Below are positions 16,115-25,146 of a stretch of DNA of 64,000 bases, in pieces. Made by a program: the position numbers and the translations under genes. The notes below the pieces were generated by a model. That model did not search any database. It had not been told where the DNA came from and saw only the letters and a program-made list of their open reading frames with translations. Positions within the stretch are counted from its first letter, which is position 1. Each line of letters opens with the position of its first letter. Origin of the DNA: Paracholeplasma morum (GTDB taxonomy: Bacteria > Bacillota_I > Bacilli_A > Acholeplasmatales > UBA5453); contig NZ_JAFBBG010000001.1 of the NCBI RefSeq assembly GCF_016907055.1, forward strand, positions 1-64,000, read 5' to 3'.

Positions 16115-16868
16115 GTTTGTGACCTCCTAATTCGTATAAGTATCTGTCTTGATTGAGACTAATCGTACCAGAGCCAACAATTTTCATGATTTTGTCTTTG
16201 TACATGTATAAATCTACAGGGCTGACAATGTATAGCTTGGGTCTTTTTGGTGTTCGCGTTTTATGAGTTCTTTAGAGATATCTAAATAGTGTTTAATGCC
16301 TTTGTTATCGAGTTTCCCGCATGAACCAAAATGCATATTTTGATTACAAATAGTGCATATGAGTTTGTCATAACTGGATGTAATGGTTTCATTCTTACGA
16401 CTAGGACAAGTATACACGATATGTTCTAAGCCTTTTATGTCATTCATCTTATATTTGAGTTTTGCCGTTTCATTATAGAGGTATGGGTCATAATAGAGAT
16501 ATTCAATCACAGTTTGATAGATTACATCTAGACTCATCACTTTTAGTTCTTCTTTCTTAAGACATTCTATCGTCGTATTTATGCGTCCTTTGAAAGATCT
16601 CTTTGTCCAAGGTGGGTTAACCATATAGGCGTTATGATGCTTAATAAAATAAACATCCACATTGGCTTTTTTTAAGAGTTTAGCTAAAGAGAAACTGTGG
16701 TTCATAAAGACCCCACTCATTGAGATTTGGCATTCAGGGAAAATCGAGATAATACCTTTTCTTCTTAATACCGTGAACTACTCAACACCGAATATATCTG
16801 CTGAGGCAAAACCATCTTTTTTTTCATGTATGACATTGATTAAGTTGTCTATAACGATAGACTCTCCT
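16107..16868 (-). pseudogene. decayed PlsC-type lysophospholipid acyltransferase with zinc-ribbon C-terminal domain
   Basis: The remnant begins without a start codon after an in-frame TAA near 16867-16869. It reads SIVIDNLINVIHEKK and then hits TAG (about 16779) just before LRRKGIISIFPEC, which is the acyltransferase block III (FPEG). It continues through a CP-type zinc ribbon (TCPSRKNET...CTICNQ) to a TAG at 16214-16216. The frame shifts there and resumes as PVDLYMYKDKIMKI up to TGA at 16107-16109. Defects are therefore a lost N-terminal half, one nonsense codon and one frameshift. The larger intact piece could be made from an internal ATG as a 168-residue product, but it lacks the HX4D catalytic motif. 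Confidence 0.75.
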
Positions 16869-16875
16869 TATAGTA

Positions 16876-17223
16876 TTAAATAATGTGTCCTTCTTTAGGA
16901 ACGATGCAAATGAATTTAAATGGGGTATTTCCTGTGTTTCTAAATTGATGAAGTTTATTGCCTTCAATAAAGGCATAAGAACCTTCAAAAACCTTAGTAA
17001 TGACGCCATCTATCTCGATTTCGCCTTCACCCTCTAAGACATAATTGATGTGTGGCCAAGGGTGTTTGTGTAATGGGCTATAACCATTGACATCCAAAGT
17101 CAAGACTCTAAGGACATGTGAATCCCAACCTTCATTAGGACCGACAAGTGCCTTCATCGTTGCGTTTTTGACCAAGGGACTATTCATAACAATCACTTCG
17201 CTATTTTTTTCATGATTTACCAT
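16876..17223 (-). CDS. cupin-domain protein
   Basis: The product has 115 residues, a single cupin_2 barrel. The metal motif GYSPLHKHPWPHINYVLEGEGE (about 46-67) supplies His residues and a Glu, followed by the second motif HQFRNTGNTPFKF (about 91-103). Such small cupins bind a metal and a small molecule, or act as isomerase or dioxygenase subunits; the substrate is unknown. A tggaggt site precedes ATG 17223. Its stop lies a few bases from the start of the acyltransferase remnant, suggesting an old deletion joined the two. Confidence 0.8.
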   Translation of the reverse strand: MVNHEKNSEVIVMNSPLVKNATMKALVGPNEGWDSHVLRVLTLDVNGYSPLHKHPWPHINYVLEGEGEIEIDGVITKVFEGSYAFIEGNKLHQFRNTGNTPFKFICIVPKEGHII

Positions 17224-17275
17224 ACTAATACCTCCATATACTTATTTTACGTGATATTCTCACTTTAAGAAAGAA

Positions 17276-17296
17276 AAACTAGTCGGGTGACTAGTC
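17276..17296 (-). terminator. terminator overlapping the CorC-family stop codon
   Basis: ACTAGTC and GACTAGT (minus strand, about 17294-17278) pair around a 4-nt loop and are followed by a T-run. The stop TAG is part of the stem. Confidence 0.75.
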
Positions 17297-18547
17297 TTCT
17301 GTTATCTCTTGAGTTCGAATGTCCTTAATGAGAACTTTTTGGATACGTTTCCCATCTATTTCTTTGATTTCTATTTCAAAGTTGTCAGTGGTGAAGGATT
17401 CCCCTTTTCTTGGTAGATGTCCAAGTGTTTCAACAATCCACCCAGAAACTGTAAATACATCGACTTCGTGCTTATAGTTAATGAGTTCGAAGAATTTCTC
17501 TACATTAGCATGACCAGATACTAAGAACTCATGTTCACCGATTCTTTCGATTTCATGAATGACCTCATCATGTTCATCCCAAATCTCTCCAACTAACTCT
17601 TCTAATATGTCTTCCATGGTTACGATCCCTACGGTACCACCAAACTCGTCAAGGACAACAGCGATGTGTATCTTCTTACGTTGTAGTTCACGAAGTAATA
17701 CATCAATCTTCATGGATTTTGTGATGTATAGAGCAGGTTTGATGTATTCACTTACTAACGCGTCTGTACTATAGATATAGTTATGGAAGTCTTTATGGTG
17801 AATAATCCCAGTGATATGGTCGATTGTACCTTCATAAACTGGTAATCTCGAATACCCTGTTTCTGCAAAAACTTTCGCTATCTTCTCTTTATCTAAATCA
17901 GATGGAATAAACGTCACATCTGTACGAGGAGTTAAAATATCGGCTGCTTCAAGTTCAGTAAACTCGATTGCACTACGGATTAATGTGCCTTCATCTTTAT
18001 TGATTCCGCCAGCTTCTTCAGCTTCATCCACAATCGTTAATAATTCTTCTTCAGTGATGCTTCTATCATCACTTGATTTAAAAATCTTGGATAAGAGTTT
18101 TTTCCAATGGGTGAAAAAGTAATTAAATGGCGTAAATACCTTTAACAAAACATTGATAAACGGTGCAATCCATAAAGCAAATTTTTCAGGTGACTCCTTG
18201 GCAATGGTCTTAGGTGAAACTTCAGCGAAAATCAAGATTACGATTGTTAGAACAACTGTCGAAACGGTTGCACCAACTTCTTGACCAAGAAACCCAGCGA
18301 AAAACAATGTTCCCATTGAGGCTGCTAAAATATTTACAATGTTATTTCCAATTAAAATCGTAGAAAGTAACACATCGTAACGTTCCGATAGTTTGATTAC
18401 GAGTTTCGCTTTCTTATTTCCTTTTTCTGCAAGATTTTTCATTCTAATTCTATTGAGCGATGAAAAAGCGGTCTCAGTAGCTGAGAAAACCCCAGAAAGA
18501 ACTATCGAAAATAAGATAATTATTAAGTATATACTGTCACTGTCCAT
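17291..18547 (-). CDS. CNNM/CorC-HlyC family membrane protein with CBS domains
   Basis: The product has 418 residues starting at MDSDS (ATG 18547); the longer open frame adds 34 residues without a ribosome site. A DUF21 membrane domain (about 5-170, with LSGVFSATETAFSSL and GNNIVNILAAS) is followed by two CBS domains (about 205-330, ILTPRTDVTFIP, VVLDEFGGTVGIVTMEDILEE) and a CorC_HlyC domain. Relatives transport or regulate Mg2+/Co2+ and are often mislabelled haemolysins. A weak gggg site precedes the start. Confidence 0.88.
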   Translation of the reverse strand: MDSDSIYLIIILFSIVLSGVFSATETAFSSLNRIRMKNLAEKGNKKAKLVIKLSERYDVLLSTILIGNNIVNILAASMGTLFFAGFLGQEVGATVSTVVLTIVILIFAEVSPKTIAKESPEKFALWIAPFINVLLKVFTPFNYFFTHWKKLLSKIFKSSDDRSITEEELLTIVDEAEEAGGINKDEGTLIRSAIEFTELEAADILTPRTDVTFIPSDLDKEKIAKVFAETGYSRLPVYEGTIDHITGIIHHKDFHNYIYSTDALVSEYIKPALYITKSMKIDVLLRELQRKKIHIAVVLDEFGGTVGIVTMEDILEELVGEIWDEHDEVIHEIERIGEHEFLVSGHANVEKFFELINYKHEVDVFTVSGWIVETLGHLPRKGESFTTDNFEIEIKEIDGKRIQKVLIKDIRTQEITED

Positions 18548-18746
18548 ATTGTATTGTTTAGATCCCCTTATGTTTATAGTTTTGACCCATAGGTCATATG
18601 TAGATATTATTATATCACAGGTTATTTTATTTTTATAACGAATATACAAAATACCATATTTTTTTTAATAAGTAATCTACAATAAGCGACACAACAACTA
18701 TAGACATGGAAACATCCTATACAAAAGATAGTTATGATCGAAAAAA

Positions 18747-18770
18747 AAACCGAACAAGTCGGTGTTAATT
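18747..18770 (-). terminator. terminator of the HesB-like gene
   Basis: AACACCGA and TCGGTTTT pair on the minus strand around a short loop (acttgt region) and are followed by T-run 18748-18741. The stem begins next to the gene's stop codon. Confidence 0.65.
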
Positions 18771-18772
18771 AA

Positions 18773-19165
18773 TTACTCGTGATGATGACCACATTGACAT
18801 TCATGGTCTTCGTGATCGTGTTCACAGTCACAATCGTGTTCTTCATGATGGTGTCCGCCACAACCACATTCATGATCATGGTCATGATGGTGGTGCATAG
18901 ATGCATTTTCATCCATAAACATTAATTCATCATTCTCAACATAGATTGTAACGCCTTCTGCGTGTAAGTAAGTTTCTTCTTCCATAACGCATTTTATGCC
19001 GTTAATATCATAAACGGTGTCGCCGTCTTCGATATTACCTAATCCGAAAACAATTTGGGCTTCTCCACTGCAGCAGCCATATTCTAAACCAGCGATTACG
19101 CAGTTAAAGTTTTCTTGTTTTAACGCATTCTCTAATAGTACTTTTGCTTCATCTGTTATTTTCAT
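18773..19165 (-). CDS. HesB/IscA-like protein with a His/Cys-rich metal-binding tail
   Basis: The product has 130 residues. Residues 1-88 form a HesB/IscA-like fold: MKITDEAKVLLENAL, a GLEYGCCSGEAQIVFG stretch with a CC pair, and INGIKCVMEEETYL. It lacks the C-terminal GCGCG of true A-type iron-sulfur carriers, as in the short HesB-like family of Firmicutes. From about residue 89 the chain becomes a 41-residue tail with 16 His and 6 Cys plus many Asp/Glu, arranged in HHHH, CGCGG, CDC and CQCGHHH clusters. The tail suggests storage or delivery of Ni, Zn, Cu or Fe (inference). It is monocistronic with a strong aaggagat site. Confidence 0.7.
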   Translation of the reverse strand: MKITDEAKVLLENALKQENFNCVIAGLEYGCCSGEAQIVFGLGNIEDGDTVYDINGIKCVMEEETYLHAEGVTIYVENDELMFMDENASMHHHHDHDHECGCGGHHHEEHDCDCEHDHEDHECQCGHHHE

Positions 19166-19216
19166 TTATATTATCTCCTTATAATCAGTAACATTATACT
19201 CTTATTTTTCCTAAAC

Positions 19217-20065
19217 TCAAAGTAAAACATTCTCATAAAATGGAATGTCAGTTTGTATCGTTACAACATTCCCGTAAAGGTCTCTAAACTTAGTTTGATA
19301 GAAGTGTAAATAAAGTCTTTCATCTTTAGAACCATATAAAATATCGCCTTTTATAGGGTGTCCGATACTTGAAAGGTGTACCCTTATTTGATGTTTTCTA
19401 CCACCGGCAATCATAATCTTTAAATAGGTCTCATTCTCCATTTTTTTCAAAACTTTGTAAGAGGTATAAGCATCTTTGCCTGTTTCTGAGATACGCATTT
19501 TGTTGGAGTGTCTATCTAGAGCAATTCTTTTCTTAATAAATCCATCTTTAACAACAAGCCCTTCTACGATAGCTAAATAGGTTTTCTCAATGTCTTTCGA
19601 CTCAAATAGATTGGATAAGAAACTAATACTTAATGGGTTTTTGCCAAATAAAACAATCCCTGATGTATCGACATCAATCCTATGTGCTGGCAAAACACTA
19701 AAAGGATGATCATGCTTTTGATAATGAGCATTTACACGACTGGTTAGATTGTCTTTTTTATTTGAATCATCATAAACCAAAAGACCAATAGGTTTGTATA
19801 CTGCGCAGAAAAACGCATCTTCATAAATGATATCAATGGTTTTATCAATAAGATGAATAGTAGGTTCTTTCATAAAACTAAAATCGATTTGGACAAAATC
19901 ATTGGACTTAATGGGTACATCTTTTCTGATGATTTCTTGGTTTATCATTATTTTCTTACCAAAAATAAGTTCATTTACGTATGAACTTTTGATTTTGGTA
20001 TGGATTAGAAACGATTGAATTGTCCCTTGATAGCCTTCCGGTATCATAAACGATAAAATACTCAT
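19217..20065 (-). CDS. RluA-family pseudouridine synthase
   Basis: The product has 282 residues. An N-terminal S4-like region (about 10-65) precedes the catalytic domain with HRIDVDTSGIVLFGKN, which holds the catalytic Asp (about residue 135). Later motifs are AIVEGLV and the RNA-contact stretch GRKHQIRVHLSSIGHPIKGD (RluA motif). RluA-type enzymes isomerise uridines in 23S rRNA or tRNA; the target site cannot be told. It is divergent from the RsuA/RluF-type gene at 20195. Confidence 0.85.
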   Translation of the reverse strand: MSILSFMIPEGYQGTIQSFLIHTKIKSSYVNELIFGKKIMINQEIIRKDVPIKSNDFVQIDFSFMKEPTIHLIDKTIDIIYEDAFFCAVYKPIGLLVYDDSNKKDNLTSRVNAHYQKHDHPFSVLPAHRIDVDTSGIVLFGKNPLSISFLSNLFESKDIEKTYLAIVEGLVVKDGFIKKRIALDRHSNKMRISETGKDAYTSYKVLKKMENETYLKIMIAGGRKHQIRVHLSSIGHPIKGDILYGSKDERLYLHFYQTKFRDLYGNVVTIQTDIPFYENVLL

Positions 20066-20194
20066 ATGAAAAGTTCCTTTGAATCTCAGTCTGGTAGAAA
20101 ATAATCCTATAAACCATTATACCAATATTCCTAAAGAATGCGCATTTTAATAATACTTATGCCCTAGTTTTGGTATAATCTAACTGGTGATAAA

Positions 20195-20980
20195 ATGTAC
20201 GCAAAAAGAATATCTGAAATCCATAATGGCCAGGATGTAACAATAACTCATGAAAAAACGAAAGGCATTAGTATTAATAAATACTTAGCAGATGCTGAAA
20301 TTGCTTCAAGAAGAGGCGCAGAGACGCTCATTAAAGATGGCAGAGTCAAAATTGATCAAGTGGTAGCAAAACTGGGTGACCGTGTGCTCGAACATCAAGT
20401 TGTTACACTGGATAATAAAGAAATTACCCCAGTTACCACGAAGGTGTATTATATTCTAAATAAACCAAAGGGAATTGTTTGTACCACAGAACCTTTAGAC
20501 GGTAACATCGTAGATTACATGAATGTAGAAGAAAAAATCTTCCCAGTAGGAAGACTAGATAAAGATTCCACAGGATTAATCCTACTTACCAATGATGGTG
20601 ATATCGTGAATAAAATCCTTAGAAATGAATTTGGACATGAGAAAGAATATGTTGTAACAACCGATAAACCGCTCACTGAATCATTTTTAAACTATATGAG
20701 AAACGGTGTCGTTATCTATAATCAAAAACGCAATACTTACCAACAAACCTTGCCTTGTGAAATCAAGAAACTTTCAGACAATTCCTTCTCAATAATTTTA
20801 AAAGAAGGGATGAATCGTCAGATTAGACGAATGACTCAAGCGCTTGGATACCAAGTGGAATCTCTAACACGTATTAGAGTCATGAACTTCACTTTAGATG
20901 GTATCCAAGAAGGATACTACAGACATCTAACTCAAGCAGAACTGTTAGACTTAAAAAAACAATTAGTCGAAGTAAAATAA
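20195..20980 (+). CDS. RsuA/RluB/RluF-family pseudouridine synthase
   Basis: The product has 261 residues. An S4 domain (about 25-75, INKYLADAEIASRRGAE...DGRVKID) is followed by the catalytic core with GRLDKDSTGLILLTNDGD (catalytic Asp in the LDKDS triad, about residue 125) and the C-terminal EGMNRQIRRM. These motifs are complete. The order and length resemble E. coli RluF/RluB, enzymes of 23S rRNA. A 25-residue N-terminal extension precedes the S4 domain. The start has only a ggtgat site, and a terminator follows the stop. Confidence 0.85.
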   Translation: MYAKRISEIHNGQDVTITHEKTKGISINKYLADAEIASRRGAETLIKDGRVKIDQVVAKLGDRVLEHQVVTLDNKEITPVTTKVYYILNKPKGIVCTTEPLDGNIVDYMNVEEKIFPVGRLDKDSTGLILLTNDGDIVNKILRNEFGHEKEYVVTTDKPLTESFLNYMRNGVVIYNQKRNTYQQTLPCEIKKLSDNSFSIILKEGMNRQIRRMTQALGYQVESLTRIRVMNFTLDGIQEGYYRHLTQAELLDLKKQLVEVK

Positions 20981-21008
20981 AAACGGTCAGTCGACCGTTC
21001 TTTTTTTA
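20981..21008 (+). terminator. terminator of the pseudouridine synthase gene
   Basis: AACGGTC (20982-20988) and GACCGTT (20993-20999) form a 7-bp stem with a 4-nt loop, followed by seven T. It can also serve the convergent aldo/keto reductase gene. Confidence 0.8.
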
Positions 21009-21986
21009 CCATAAATGATGAACTGATGGTTTGATATACTTATCGTAGATGCGTTTAACCTCATCCATTTCTTCAATAGATAAAGGCTTCAAATCGCTTG
21101 CTCTAACATTTTTGTATACTTGCTCAGGTTTGGATGCCCCAGGAATTACGACAGAGACTTCATCAAACATGAGAATATACTTAAGGGCAAATAACGTTAA
21201 GTCATTTGTATTGAAGACTTTCTTTAGTTCTTCTACAGCCCTTAACCCTAACTCATAATCCACACCGGAGAATGTCTCACCCTTATCAAAGGATTTACCC
21301 TCACGGTTATAAAAACGGTGGTCTTTCTCCTCAAATTTCTTTTGGTTATCAAATTTACCTGTTAAAAGACCACTTGCTAGAGGAACTCTAACGATAATTC
21401 CAACATCTTTCTTCTTAGCTTCCTCAAAGAAACGTTCGAGAGGCTTAAGACGAAACATATTAAAGATGACTTCAATAGCAGCAACCCCTTCATATTCGAG
21501 TGCTTTAAACCCTTCTTCTAGCGTTTCAATAGAAACCCCATAATTACGAATTAACCCTTCTTGTTTAAAGGATTCTAAAGCATCAAATACTGCTTTATCC
21601 TCATAGACACTTGAAGGTGGACAGTGAAGTAAAACCAAATCCAATTGGTCTTGTCTTAAATTCGCTCTAGAGTCGTTAACATACCCTAATAGTGTATCTT
21701 TGGTATAAGATTTAGCATCATGAGGATTAGATCGTCGCCCTATTTTTGTAATAATGTAAGGTTTTTCTTTGTTGATGAAGAAACTCCCGATGGTTTTTTC
21801 AGCAACCCCTCCTGAATAGACATCTGCTGTATCAATACAGTTAATTCCAGTATCAATGGATGCACATAGAGTCTCGTTTGCAAGATCAATATTAAATGGT
21901 TTGCCCCACGCATTCCCTAGTTGCCAAGTTCCTAAGGCAATTTCTGACACGAATACATTTGTTTTACCCAATCTTCTTTTCTTCAT
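21006..21986 (-). CDS. aldo/keto reductase (YhdN/Tas-type)
   Basis: The product has 326 residues. It begins MKKRRLGKTNVFVSEIALGTWQLG and has the AKR catalytic set: CIDTADVYSGG (Asp and Tyr), IITKIGRR (Lys) and LVLLHCPPSS (His). The C-terminal VVIPGASKPEQVYKN binds the NADP adenosine phosphate. It belongs to the larger Tas/YhdN branch, distinct from the AKR at 12456. It starts 1 bp after the upstream flavoprotein stop, so the two form an operon. Confidence 0.85.
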   Translation of the reverse strand: MKKRRLGKTNVFVSEIALGTWQLGNAWGKPFNIDLANETLCASIDTGINCIDTADVYSGGVAEKTIGSFFINKEKPYIITKIGRRSNPHDAKSYTKDTLLGYVNDSRANLRQDQLDLVLLHCPPSSVYEDKAVFDALESFKQEGLIRNYGVSIETLEEGFKALEYEGVAAIEVIFNMFRLKPLERFFEEAKKKDVGIIVRVPLASGLLTGKFDNQKKFEEKDHRFYNREGKSFDKGETFSGVDYELGLRAVEELKKVFNTNDLTLFALKYILMFDEVSVVIPGASKPEQVYKNVRASDLKPLSIEEMDEVKRIYDKYIKPSVHHLW

Positions 21987-21987
21987 A

Positions 21988-23190
21988 TTAAGCTCCCTTT
22001 AGTTTTTGTTTAACAGACTGTCCGGCTAAATGACCTGTAGATAGTGCGATGGTAATGTTAAATCCTCCAATTGGACCAGCTAAATCCATGGATTCACCTG
22101 CAATATATAATCCATCATGGTTTTTTAATGCCATGGTATTTGGGTCTATTTCTTCTAGAAGAATACCGCCTGCATTAACAAAAGATTTCTCTTTTACCTC
22201 AACATGGGATACCTCTACTGTAAACTTAAGAATCCTATCTTTAATTGCATTTAGTTTCTTACTTGATAGTTCCTTCAAACTGACATTTTCGATTTGAAGT
22301 GCATCTAGGACATACTTAGCTAATCGTTTTTGGACTAAGGATTCCAATAAAGCTAGTACTGATGAGTTCTTAGCCACTGTTTCATTAAGAACTTTATCAA
22401 AGTCTAAAGTAGTCAAACTAAAACTTAAACTGACTGGCCCTTTAGCTAAATCTTCATAAATCAGCTCAGATATGTGTAAAATCAGTGGCCCAGACAACCC
22501 AAAATGGGTAAAGATGACATCGCCTTTAAACGTCTGTTTACGTGTACTCATCTTCAGTTCAGTTGATAATGAAATGCCTTGAAGGTCTTTATAGACTTCA
22601 TTATTCTTCAAATAGATAGGTGCCTCTGCTGGAGAAAACTGCTTGAATCCAACATTAAAAGGTTCTAACAATTTAAGGATGTCACCACTCGAACCCGTTG
22701 AAGGGTAAGCGTTCGATCCTACACATAAGATGACATTTTTTGCATAATAAGTGTCTGTCTTTGTTTTAATGACATAATAGTCTTCTTTTTGAATCTCTCT
22801 AACTGCTTGATTATAAAGAATTCTACCTGGTTCTATATCTCTTAATAAACTATTTAAGACATCTCTACTTTTTTCAGTTTCAGGAAAGAACTTGAAGTCT
22901 TGTTCAAGTTTAAGATTTAGTGCCCTATCCCTGAAAAAACCTATAATATCTTCCCGACCAAATTGGGTTAATGCCTTATATAAAAACTTACTTTTCTTAC
23001 TGTTTAATGAGGCCATAAAAGCTTCTTTTGATAATACATTGGTTATATTACAACGCTTACCACCTGTAAGCATTAATTTCTTACCTACTTGTTCATTTTT
23101 TTCTAATAGAAGGAAATCGGTTCCTTTTAACTGGTTTGCAGCCATAAGACCAGCTGGTCCACCACCAACGATGATGACATCTTTAATCAA
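21988..23190 (-). CDS. HI0933/BaiN-family NAD(P)/FAD-dependent oxidoreductase
   Basis: The product has about 400 residues. The dinucleotide-binding motif VGGGPAGLMAA follows the start, then EKNEQVGKKLMLTGGKRCNITN, VLCVGSNAYPSTGSSGD, THFGLSGP and the C-terminal GLYIAGESMDLAGPIGGFN, all signatures of the BaiN-like flavoproteins. The exact reaction is unknown for most members. I place the start at the TTG at 23190 because AGGGGTGAG precedes it at the right distance; the upstream ATG at 23205 has no ribosome site. It heads an operon with the aldo/keto reductase. Confidence 0.85.
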   Translation of the reverse strand: MIKDVIIVGGGPAGLMAANQLKGTDFLLLEKNEQVGKKLMLTGGKRCNITNVLSKEAFMASLNSKKSKFLYKALTQFGREDIIGFFRDRALNLKLEQDFKFFPETEKSRDVLNSLLRDIEPGRILYNQAVREIQKEDYYVIKTKTDTYYAKNVILCVGSNAYPSTGSSGDILKLLEPFNVGFKQFSPAEAPIYLKNNEVYKDLQGISLSTELKMSTRKQTFKGDVIFTHFGLSGPLILHISELIYEDLAKGPVSLSFSLTTLDFDKVLNETVAKNSSVLALLESLVQKRLAKYVLDALQIENVSLKELSSKKLNAIKDRILKFTVEVSHVEVKEKSFVNAGGILLEEIDPNTMALKNHDGLYIAGESMDLAGPIGGFNITIALSTGHLAGQSVKQKLKGA

Positions 23191-23236
23191 ATTCTCACCC
23201 CTCATCTCTATTATATCTTCTCATATAACTATAAAC

Positions 23237-23267
23237 AAAGAAAACCATCAAAGGATGGTTTTCTTTT
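23237..23267 (-). terminator. terminator-like hairpin downstream of the zinc-ribbon gene
   Basis: AAAGAAAACCATC and GATGGTTTTCTTT form a 13-bp stem with a short loop (aaag). On the minus strand it is followed by GTTT. It lies about 60 bp past the stop of the zinc-ribbon gene. Confidence 0.65.
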
Positions 23268-23327
23268 CCTGAAAAAGGGATTTCTGTTGTATACATGGGA
23301 GGTATACATAGAGTATACGCCCCACAA

Positions 23328-23675
23328 TTATTTTTTATTGGTAAAAATATTTGGTTCTCCACAATTTTTACAAAATTTATCTTCTTGGGCTATTCTCTCA
23401 CCGCAATAAGCACAAAGAAGCGATGTTTTAACAGAACTAACAAATGGATCTTCATCCCTTTCATTCTTCCTAGCCTGATTTTTCATCCGTTTAATACTTT
23501 GTGATCCCACAATAGAAATAATTACAAAAAACACAAAGAATCCAGCAAATACAAAGATAAATGCATCTGCACCAGTTTGAGTCATCATCCCAAAATCCCC
23601 CAATCCAAAAACTATGAAAAACATTATAAAGAATAAAGCCATATAGGCTATCGGAGCCCCTTTTTTCTTATTCAT
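23328..23675 (-). CDS. small membrane protein with C-terminal zinc ribbon
   Basis: The product has 115 residues. Two membrane helices (about 8-28 and 38-60) are followed by a basic linker and a zinc ribbon with CxxC pairs (LLCAYCGERI and FCKNCGEPN) at the end. Such zinc-ribbon membrane proteins are common and of unknown role. ATG 23675 follows ggtggtga. It is flanked by short GTATAC repeats downstream, which may be regulatory. The gene is divergent from the aldehyde dehydrogenase. Confidence 0.6.
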   Translation of the reverse strand: MNKKKGAPIAYMALFFIMFFIVFGLGDFGMMTQTGADAFIFVFAGFFVFFVIISIVGSQSIKRMKNQARKNERDEDPFVSSVKTSLLCAYCGERIAQEDKFCKNCGEPNIFTNKK

Positions 23676-23768
23676 CTAGTCACCACCTATCTATAGTATA
23701 ATCTAAAAGCTTCTATTAATAAAATAATATTTATTTCGTATATAATATAATTATCCAAGGAGGTATTT

Positions 23769-25106
23769 ATGCAAACACTTCTATCTTTACAACAAACCTA
23801 TTTTAAAACCCAAACAACTAAATCCTATGAATTCCGTATCGAGGCGCTAAAACGATTAAAAAGATCGATTCAGAAACACGAGACAGAAATTCTAGAGGCT
23901 CTATATAAAGATTTAGGAAAAAATGAGATGGAGGCCTACTCTACTGAGGTAGGGTATGTCCTACATTCGATTAACTTTATGATGAAAAGACTCAAAAAAT
24001 GGATGCGTGTCAAAAAGGTAAAAACCCCTCTATACATGCTGAATACTAAATCCTACATTCTTCATGAACCCCTTGGATCTGTACTCATAATCGGACCCTA
24101 TAATTATCCTTTTCAATTAGTTATAGAACCACTCATCGGCGCAATATCAGCAGGTAATACCGCGATTGTTAAAGTTAGCGAGTTCGCACCTCATACAGAA
24201 AACATCCTTGAAATAATCCTTGGGGAGGCTTTTGAAAAGTCATATGTTACCCTAGTGAAGGGCGATTACCGAGTCAATCAACAACTTGTTAGTATGAAGT
24301 TTGATCACATCTTCTTTACTGGTTCAACGCATGTTGGGAAACTAATCTACCAAGAAGCCGCTAAAAACCTAGTCCCTGTTACGCTTGAATTAGGGGGTAA
24401 GAGTCCAACTATCGTCTGCAAAGACTCAGATATCCAAGAGGCCGCTACAAGAATCGCATTCGGCAAATTCACAAATGCAGGTCAAACTTGTATCGCACCG
24501 GATTATATCTATGTGGATAAGCATATTGAACAACCATTCGTTGAAGCTTTAAAAATGGCCATAAGAAAAATGTATCCAAATGAAGCAGATTTCACAAATG
24601 TAATTCCAAGACATGTTAAAAGAGTGAGTAGCCTAATTGATAAAGAAAAAGTGACTTTCCAACCTCATTTTGAATCAAAAATAGCTCCAACTATTATCCA
24701 AAATGTAACTTGGCAAGATGACGTGATGCAAGAAGAGATATTTGGACCTATCTTACCTATCTTAACGTTTGATCATATCGATGAAGTCATTGAGGTATTA
24801 ATAAGCAAAGAGAAGCCTTTGGCTTTATACTTATTCACAAAAGATAAAGCTCTGCAAAAAAAAATTCTTAAAACCCTATCGTTTGGTGGTGGCGCGATTA
24901 ATGACACATTGATGCATGTAGCCAATCCGTATTTACCGTTTGGTGGCATAGGGTTTAGTGGCATCGGACATTATCATGGGTATTACTCCTTTGAACTCTT
25001 TTCAAAGAAAAAAGGCTATATCAAGAAGGGTAAATGGGATTTAGGTATCCAGTATCCGCCTTATTCTTCTTTCAAGAAACGTCTAATCAAGTTTTTTCTT
25101 AAATAG
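23769..25106 (+). CDS. aldehyde dehydrogenase
   Basis: The product has 445 residues, the class 3-like size. NYPFQLVIEPLIGAISAGNT (about 115) is followed by VTLELGGKSPTIV with the catalytic Glu, NAGQTCIAPD with the catalytic Cys (about 240), and EEIFGPILPI. NAD(P)+ oxidation of aldehydes to acids is expected. The C-terminal half ends in LFLTKKGYIKKG-like basic residues. A strong aaggagg site lies 7 nt before the ATG. Its terminator is shared with the response regulator gene. Confidence 0.88.
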   Translation: MQTLLSLQQTYFKTQTTKSYEFRIEALKRLKRSIQKHETEILEALYKDLGKNEMEAYSTEVGYVLHSINFMMKRLKKWMRVKKVKTPLYMLNTKSYILHEPLGSVLIIGPYNYPFQLVIEPLIGAISAGNTAIVKVSEFAPHTENILEIILGEAFEKSYVTLVKGDYRVNQQLVSMKFDHIFFTGSTHVGKLIYQEAAKNLVPVTLELGGKSPTIVCKDSDIQEAATRIAFGKFTNAGQTCIAPDYIYVDKHIEQPFVEALKMAIRKMYPNEADFTNVIPRHVKRVSSLIDKEKVTFQPHFESKIAPTIIQNVTWQDDVMQEEIFGPILPILTFDHIDEVIEVLISKEKPLALYLFTKDKALQKKILKTLSFGGGAINDTLMHVANPYLPFGGIGFSGIGHYHGYYSFELFSKKKGYIKKGKWDLGIQYPPYSSFKKRLIKFFLK

Positions 25107-25120
25107 ATACGTTTACAAAA

Positions 25121-25146
25121 AAAACGAGCTCAGGGGCTCGTTTTAA
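25121..25146. terminator. bidirectional terminator after the aldehyde dehydrogenase
   Basis: AAAACGAGC (25121-25129) and GCTCGTTTT (25136-25144) form a 9-bp stem with a 6-nt loop. It overlaps the stop codon of the convergent regulator gene. Confidence 0.8.

Noticed and set aside
20195-20275. The 25-residue extension before the S4 domain as a separate leader peptide
   Set aside because: It is in frame and continuous with the synthase, with no stop, so it is simply the N-terminus.
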